9,242 bases of DNA from positions 1 through 9,242 of the forward strand of contig CAMYMY010000117.1 of assembly GCA_947259625.1 (NCBI GenBank), read 5' to 3'. Every line of letters begins with the position of its first letter. Positions within the stretch are counted from its first letter, which is position 1. The translations under genes were made by a program, and so were the position numbers. Source of the DNA: an uncultured Kiloniellales bacterium. Its GTDB lineage: Bacteria > Pseudomonadota > Alphaproteobacteria > Kiloniellales > JAKSDN01. Positions 4,950 to 9,242 of this stretch are shown piece by piece. The notes below the pieces were generated by a model. That model saw nothing but the letters and a program-made list of their open reading frames with translations. It was not told where the DNA came from and searched no databases.

Positions 4950-7705
4950 AGCGCGAGAGCCGGACGGTCGAGTTCGCTTTGAACGGCGCCGCCGTCAGCG
5001 CTGCGGTGGACCCGGGGTCCCGCCTGTCCGAGGTGCTGCGCGAGGACCTGGGGCTCAAGGGCACTAAGGTTGGCTGCGAGGCCGGCGACTGCGGCGCCTG
5101 CACGGTGCTGCTCGACGGCGAGCAGGTCTGTGCCTGCATGGTGCCGGCGGGTCAGGTGGCGGGCCGGGATGTCACCACGGTCGAGGGCCTGACCGCGAAG
5201 GGCGCCTTGAATGCCCTGCAGCAGGCCTTCCACCGGCACGGGGCGGCGCAGTGCGGCATCTGCACGCCCGGCATGCTCATGGCGGCAAGCGACCTGCTGC
5301 GGCGCAATGCCAAGCCGAACAGGCGCGCGGTGATGGACGCCCTGGGCGGCGTGCTGTGCCGCTGCACCGGTTACCGCAAGATCGTCGAGGCGGTCCTGGA
5401 CGTGGCCAAGGCCCAAGCGCCGCCGGTCGACCCGCCGGCCGGGGCCGCCGTGGGCGCGCGTCTGGCCAAGGTCGACGGCGAGGGGAAGCTGACCGGCGTC
5501 GAGGCCTTCGGCGACGACGTCGCGCCGCGCGACGCCCTGCTGCTGCGGGTCGCGCGCGCGCCTCATGCCCGCGCCCGCTTCGTGATCGGCGCGTTGGACC
5601 GGCTCTACGCCGATCATCCCGGCCTGCTGCGCGTGCTCACCGCGGACGACGTGCCGGGCAACAACGGCTTCGGAATCTACCCCCACATCAAGGACCAGCC
5701 GGTGCTGGCCGAGGATAGGGTGCGCTATCGGGGCGAGGCGGTCTTGGCCCTGGTCGGCGAGGCCGCCGCCATCCGGGCCATCCCCGAGGAGGAGATCCCG
5801 ATCGTGTGGCGCCCGCAGGAGGCCGTGGCCGGCATCGAGTCGGCGCTCGCGCCCGACGCCCCGGCGGTCCAGGAGGACAAGCCGGACAACGTGCTGACCC
5901 GCGGCAGGCTGGTGAAGGGCGACGTGGATGCCGGCTTCGCTGCGGCCGATCACGTGGTCGAGGGGGCCTGGCAGACCGGCTTCGTCGAGCACGCCTACAT
6001 CGAGCCCGAGGCGGGCTTCGCCCGGCGCGTCGGCGACCGGATCGAGGTCACGGTCACGACCCAGGCGCCCTACATGGATCGGGACGAAACCGCCCAGGTG
6101 CTGGGTATCGCGCCGGAGCAGGTGCGCATCGTGCCCTCGGCCTGCGGCGGCGGCTTCGGCGGCAAGCTGGACGTATCCGTACAGCCGCTGCTGGCGCTTG
6201 CGGCCTGGCTCACCGGGCGGCCGGTGCGCTGCGCCTATACCCGCCCGGAATCCATGGCCTCCTCGACCAAGCGGCATCCGGCACGGATCACTGCCCGGGC
6301 CGGTTGCACGGGCGAGGGCGAGATCACGGCCTTCCGCTTCCATGGCGACTTCAATACCGGCGCCTACGCCTCCTGGGGGCCGACCGTGGCCGACCGGGTG
6401 CCGGTGCACTGCACGGGCCCCTACTTCGTGCCCAACGTGGCGGCGAGCTCGACCGCGGTGTTGACCAACGAGCCGCCGGCCGGCGCGTTCCGCGGCTTCG
6501 GCGTGCCGCAGGCGGCGCTCGCCCACGAGGCCCTGATGGACATGATGGCCGAACAGGCCGGCATCGATCCGATCGAGTTCCGCATCAAGAACGCATTGGC
6601 CGCCGGTCTCGAGACGGCGACGGGCCAGCGGCTGGAGGCCAGCGTCGGCCTGGTGGACTGCCTCGAGAAGGTGCAACCCTACTGGGAGGATTGGCGGACC
6701 GCGGCGGTGATGCGCAATGCGGTCAAGAAGACCGTGAAGCGGGGTGTCGGCGTGGGCTGCATGTGGTACGGCTGCGGCAATACCTCGATCTCGAACCCCT
6801 CGACCATGACCGTCGGCGTCTCGCGCGATGGCCGGGTGACGCTCTACAATGGCGCGGTCGACATCGGGCAAGGCGCCAATACGGTCATGATCCAGATCTG
6901 CGCCGACGCCCTGGGCGTCCCCGCGGGGATAGTCGGCTACATCATGGGCGACACCGACCGGACGGCGGACGCCGGCAAGAGCTCGGCCTCGCGCCAGACC
7001 TTCGTTTCCGGCAAGGCGGCGGAGCTGGCCGGCGCCGACCTGCGCGCCCAGATCCTGCGGCTGACCAACGCTGGGCCGAAGGCGATCATCGAGATCGGCA
7101 AGCGGCGCATTACGGTCCGGGACGGCGCGGACCGGCACGAGATCGACCTCGCGGCCTTGCCCGAGCTCGAGGCCGGCGACGTGCTCCGAGGCAGCGGTAC
7201 CTTCGACCCGCCGACCACCAAGCTGGACGAGAATGGCCAGGGTGTGCCCTACGGAACCTACGGCTTCGCCGCCCAGATCGCCGAGGTCGAGGTCGATGTC
7301 GATCTCGGCACCGTCAAGGTCCGGCGCATGGTGGCCGCCCACGATGTCGGCCGGGCGATCAACCCGGTGCAGGTCGAAGGCCAGATCCACGGCGGCATCG
7401 CCCAGGGTCTGGGCCTGGCGCTGATGGAGGAATACCTGCCGGGCCGCACGGAGAACCTGCACGACTACCTGATCCCCACCGTCGGCGACATTCCGGAGAT
7501 CGAGGTGATCATCGTCGAGGATCCGGAGCCGCTCGGCCCCTATGGCGCCAAGGGCATCGGCGAGCCGGCGTTGATTCCCACGGCGCCGGCGATCCTGGGC
7601 GCGATATACCAGGCGACGGGGCTGCGCATGACCCGGCTGCCGGTGACGCCCGACCGGCTGCGCGCCGCGATCCTGGCCCACGAGAAGGACGGCGGAAATG
7701 GCTGA
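4946..7705 (+). CDS. Fused [2Fe-2S]2 / molybdopterin subunit of a xanthine dehydrogenase-family hydroxylase (XdhD-like)
   Basis: This 919-residue protein joins two subunits that are often separate. Residues 1-155 are the iron-sulfur part: a plant-ferredoxin-type cluster with Cys44, Cys49, Cys52 and Cys64, and a second cluster with Cys103, Cys106, Cys138 and Cys140 (QCGIC...CRC). From about 170 to 915 is the molybdenum-cofactor part. It begins GARLAKVDGEGKLTG and contains GGGFGGK (401-407), GAFRGFG (513-519, Arg516), the DIGQGANT cofactor loop, the DT...SASR stretch, and the catalytic base Glu873 in KGIGEPA. Such enzymes hydroxylate a carbon next to nitrogen in aromatic heterocycles, or an aldehyde, with water as oxygen source. 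The CO dehydrogenase signatures AYXCSFR and AYRGAGR are absent, so CO is unlikely to be the substrate. The layout (separate FAD protein plus Fe-S/Mo fusion) is that of E. coli YgfM-XdhD. It overlaps both neighbours. No cofactor insertion factor (XdhC/MobA type) is in the window. Confidence 0.93.
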   Translation: MKRESRTVEFALNGAAVSAAVDPGSRLSEVLREDLGLKGTKVGCEAGDCGACTVLLDGEQVCACMVPAGQVAGRDVTTVEGLTAKGALNALQQAFHRHGAAQCGICTPGMLMAASDLLRRNAKPNRRAVMDALGGVLCRCTGYRKIVEAVLDVAKAQAPPVDPPAGAAVGARLAKVDGEGKLTGVEAFGDDVAPRDALLLRVARAPHARARFVIGALDRLYADHPGLLRVLTADDVPGNNGFGIYPHIKDQPVLAEDRVRYRGEAVLALVGEAAAIRAIPEEEIPIVWRPQEAVAGIESALAPDAPAVQEDKPDNVLTRGRLVKGDVDAGFAAADHVVEGAWQTGFVEHAYIEPEAGFARRVGDRIEVTVTTQAPYMDRDETAQVLGIAPEQVRIVPSACGGGFGGKLDVSVQPLLALAAWLTGRPVRCAYTRPESMASSTKRHPARITARAGCTGEGEITAFRFHGDFNTGAYASWGPTVADRVPVHCTGPYFVPNVAASSTAVLTNEPPAGAFRGFGVPQAALAHEALMDMMAEQAGIDPIEFRIKNALAAGLETATGQRLEASVGLVDCLEKVQPYWEDWRTAAVMRNAVKKTVKRGVGVGCMWYGCGNTSISNPSTMTVGVSRDGRVTLYNGAVDIGQGANTVMIQICADALGVPAGIVGYIMGDTDRTADAGKSSASRQTFVSGKAAELAGADLRAQILRLTNAGPKAIIEIGKRRITVRDGADRHEIDLAALPELEAGDVLRGSGTFDPPTTKLDENGQGVPYGTYGFAAQIAEVEVDVDLGTVKVRRMVAAHDVGRAINPVQVEGQIHGGIAQGLGLALMEEYLPGRTENLHDYLIPTVGDIPEIEVIIVEDPEPLGPYGAKGIGEPALIPTAPAILGAIYQATGLRMTRLPVTPDRLRAAILAHEKDGGNG
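7685..7689 (+). promoter_or_regulatory. Shine-Dalgarno for the reductase-like gene
   Basis: AAGGA lies 8 nt before ATG 7698, inside the 3' end of the molybdenum-hydroxylase gene. It supports this start, and so the 8-nt overlap of the two genes. Confidence 0.6.
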
Positions 7706-9173
7706 CGAGACCGACATCGTCGTTTGCGACGCCTGTCCTGTGCTGTGCCGCATCCGGCCGGGGCGCACCGGCGCCTGCGGGCGCTACGGCAACGCGGAGG
7801 GCGCGCTCGCCCGCATGGACCCGGTCGTGCTAGCGCAGCGGGCCGCGGAGAGCGACAGCAAGTTCGTGCCCTTCCTCAGCCAGGCGGGCCAATGGGACGG
7901 CAGCCTCGTGCCGGCGTCCAATACCTTTCTGACCGGGATCGGCTCCGGCACCACCTATCCGGACTACAAGCCCGCGCCCTTCATCGTCTCGAGCCGCCAC
8001 GACAACGTCGACATGGTGACCGTGGTGACAGAGGGCATCTTCAGCTACTGCGGCTTCAAGCTGAAGATCGACACCGACCGATTCATCGGCCCCGAGCAGG
8101 CGGCGGTGCGCTACGAGGGTGAGCAGGTCGGCCACGTCACGACCGCGGAGTACGGCTCGCAGATGCTGGCGCTGGGCGGCGTGCGCCACCTGACCGGTGG
8201 CAGCAAGAAGGAAGGCAACGTCACCTGCCGGATGATGCTCGCCCTGGGCAACAAGGAGCGGGTCGAACTGACAGTGGACGGCGGCGCCGGGCTCTCGGTC
8301 CAGGCCGGCAAGCCGCCGGTCATCAACGGCGTGGAAGAGGCGCGCATGCGGGTCGGCTGCGGCTCGGCGACCATCGGCATGTTTGCCCGGCAGTGGCACG
8401 GCAAGGTCGACGAGGTCATCGTGGTCGACGACCACATCACCGGCGTGCTCACCGAGCACCAGGCCGGGCGCTTCCTCGGCATGACGCCCTCGGGCATCCG
8501 CGTGCGCGGCCGCAAGTCGACCCCCGGGCGCTACTTCCAGGTCGCCGAGCCGGGCACCGGCTGGGGCGGCACCGACATCACCGACCCGCTGACCATCATC
8601 GAGAAGATCGACCCCAAGGTGGCCTATCCGGGCCTGCGCCTCCTGATGGTCAGCACGACCGGCGAGGACGCCGCCTACTTCGAGCTGGACGACGACCTGA
8701 AGCCCGCGCCGGCCGAACTGCCCGAGCCGCTGGTCGGCGTGGTCGAGCGGATCGGCGAGAACTGCGAGCCGGCGCTCGTCTCGGTGCTGTTCATGGCCGG
8801 CGCCGGCGGCAGCCTGCGCGCCGGCGTGACGGAGAACCCGGTGCGATTGACCCGCTCGGTGAAGGATTCGCTGACCCGGGTCACCTGCGGCGGCGCGCCG
8901 GTCTACGTCTGGCCGGGCGGCGGCATCACCATCATGGTCGACGTGTCGCGCATGCCCGAGCGCGCCTTCGGCTACGTGCCGACCCCGGCCCTGGTCGGGC
9001 CCATCGAGTTCACCATGCGGCTCGAGGACTACCGGGCGCTGGGCGGCCACATGGACGACCTGCGCGACCTCGGCGTGGTCGGCGAGAAGGGCGCCGTGCA
9101 GGTCACCCGATGGCGGCCGGACAACCCCTGGCCCTTCGGCCCGGACGGCGGCCCGGACGGCGGGGCGGACTGA
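7698..9173 (+). CDS. Putative iron-sulfur reductase, 6-hydroxynicotinate reductase-like
   Basis: The protein has 491 residues, from ATG 7698 to TGA 9171-9173. From memory it resembles proteins annotated as 6-hydroxynicotinate reductase that sit beside molybdenum hydroxylases in alphaproteobacteria; I could not test this by search. In Eubacterium barkeri nicotinate fermentation that enzyme reduces 6-hydroxynicotinate to the 1,4,5,6-tetrahydro product using ferredoxin. The N-terminus has four closely spaced cysteines, Cys10, Cys13, Cys17 and Cys27 (CDACPVLC...C), suited to an iron-sulfur cluster or zinc. Further cysteines are at 118, 177 and 221. The middle holds a distinctive region, VVDDHITGVLTEHQAGRFL (242-260), followed by STPGRYFQVAEPGTGWGGTD (274-293). 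No signal peptide or membrane helix is seen, so it should be cytoplasmic. The C-terminus ends in a duplicated PDGG. The gene overlaps the hydroxylase by 8 nt, so the two products very likely act in one pathway. The function is provisional. Confidence 0.6.
   Translation: MADETDIVVCDACPVLCRIRPGRTGACGRYGNAEGALARMDPVVLAQRAAESDSKFVPFLSQAGQWDGSLVPASNTFLTGIGSGTTYPDYKPAPFIVSSRHDNVDMVTVVTEGIFSYCGFKLKIDTDRFIGPEQAAVRYEGEQVGHVTTAEYGSQMLALGGVRHLTGGSKKEGNVTCRMMLALGNKERVELTVDGGAGLSVQAGKPPVINGVEEARMRVGCGSATIGMFARQWHGKVDEVIVVDDHITGVLTEHQAGRFLGMTPSGIRVRGRKSTPGRYFQVAEPGTGWGGTDITDPLTIIEKIDPKVAYPGLRLLMVSTTGEDAAYFELDDDLKPAPAELPEPLVGVVERIGENCEPALVSVLFMAGAGGSLRAGVTENPVRLTRSVKDSLTRVTCGGAPVYVWPGGGITIMVDVSRMPERAFGYVPTPALVGPIEFTMRLEDYRALGGHMDDLRDLGVVGEKGAVQVTRWRPDNPWPFGPDGGPDGGAD
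9138..9161 (+). repeat. 12-nt tandem duplication at the 3' end of the reductase-like gene
   Basis: GGCCCGGACGGC occurs twice head to tail (9138-9149 and 9150-9161), encoding a repeated GPDG in the extreme C-terminal tail. It is in frame and probably a neutral slippage product. Confidence 0.7.
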
Positions 9174-9174
9174 C

Positions 9175-9242
9175 ATGGCGGTGGGTCCCCAGGCCGCGTT
9201 GCTGCCGGACGGCCGGCGCCTGCATCTCAATCACGGCCCGAT
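9175..9242 (+). CDS. UPF0280 family protein, N-terminal fragment (3'-truncated)
   Basis: ATG 9175-9177 lies 1 nt after the preceding stop, and the frame is open to the window edge (22 codons plus 2 nt). The encoded start includes ALLPDGRRLHLNHGP, which matches the N-terminal signature I recall for the UPF0280 family (LPDGRRLHLQHGPI). That family is of unknown function and is related in fold to the ApbE flavin-transfer proteins. Its position as fourth gene of the hydroxylase operon suggests a role in the same pathway, perhaps cofactor handling or redox chemistry on the intermediate. Only a small fragment is visible, so the call rests on this short motif and the context. Confidence 0.65.
   Translation, partial: MAVGPQAALLPDGRRLHLNHGP

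Noticed and set aside
4883..7768. Very long open frame (961 codons) on the minus strand antisense to the molybdenum hydroxylase gene
   Set aside because: It follows the codon-position GC bias of the real gene opposite; its translation is rich in Arg, Gly, His and Asp with no recognisable domain, and the plus-strand gene has every expected motif.
5806..7833. 675-codon plus-strand frame inside the molybdenum hydroxylase gene
   Set aside because: Shadow of the true frame; Arg/Gly-rich translation without domains, and the true frame keeps all cofactor motifs.
7830..9230. 466-codon minus-strand frame opposite the reductase-like gene
   Set aside because: Low-complexity His/Arg/Asp/Ala-rich translation typical of a high-GC shadow frame, without a plausible start context.

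Overview
The window reads as chromosomal DNA of a GC-rich (about 70% by eye) Gram-negative bacterium, most plausibly an alphaproteobacterium of the Rhodospirillales/Kiloniellales type. That placement is inferred from composition, gene style and the makeup of the molybdenum-hydroxylase operon, not from a marker gene. There are eight genes: six complete and two cut by the window edges.

Left part (1-1603): the 3' end of a zinc-dependent medium-chain alcohol dehydrogenase (plus strand) converges on a small SMI1/KNR4 (SUKH) family gene (minus strand). Between them lies a compact AT-rich element of about 100 bp. It is bounded by a perfect 23-bp inverted repeat whose arms are themselves imperfect hairpins, a REP/MITE-like structure that could also act as a two-way terminator. 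The SUKH gene is visibly less GC-rich (about 60%) than the rest.

Middle part (1696-4115, minus strand): galE (UDP-glucose 4-epimerase) is followed 18 nt downstream by an unrecognised protein with four predicted membrane helices and a large soluble C-terminal domain. A good sigma70-type promoter lies in the divergent intergenic region. It shows that the true galE start is the internal ATG at 3921, not the longest open frame starting at 4098.

Right part (4116-9242, plus strand): a tightly coupled operon (4-nt overlap, 8-nt overlap, 1-nt gap) encodes (i) the FAD subunit of a xanthine dehydrogenase/CO dehydrogenase-family molybdenum hydroxylase, (ii) a fused [2Fe-2S]2-molybdopterin subunit, (iii) a 491-aa protein resembling proteins annotated as 6-hydroxynicotinate reductase, with an N-terminal four-cysteine motif, and (iv) the first 22 codons of a UPF0280 (ApbE-like) protein. 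Together they suggest a pathway that hydroxylates an N-heteroaromatic (or similar) substrate and then handles the product reductively. The substrate is not determined by the sequence. This operon is the strongest candidate in the window for a little-described system. No tRNA, rRNA, CRISPR array or transposase gene was found.
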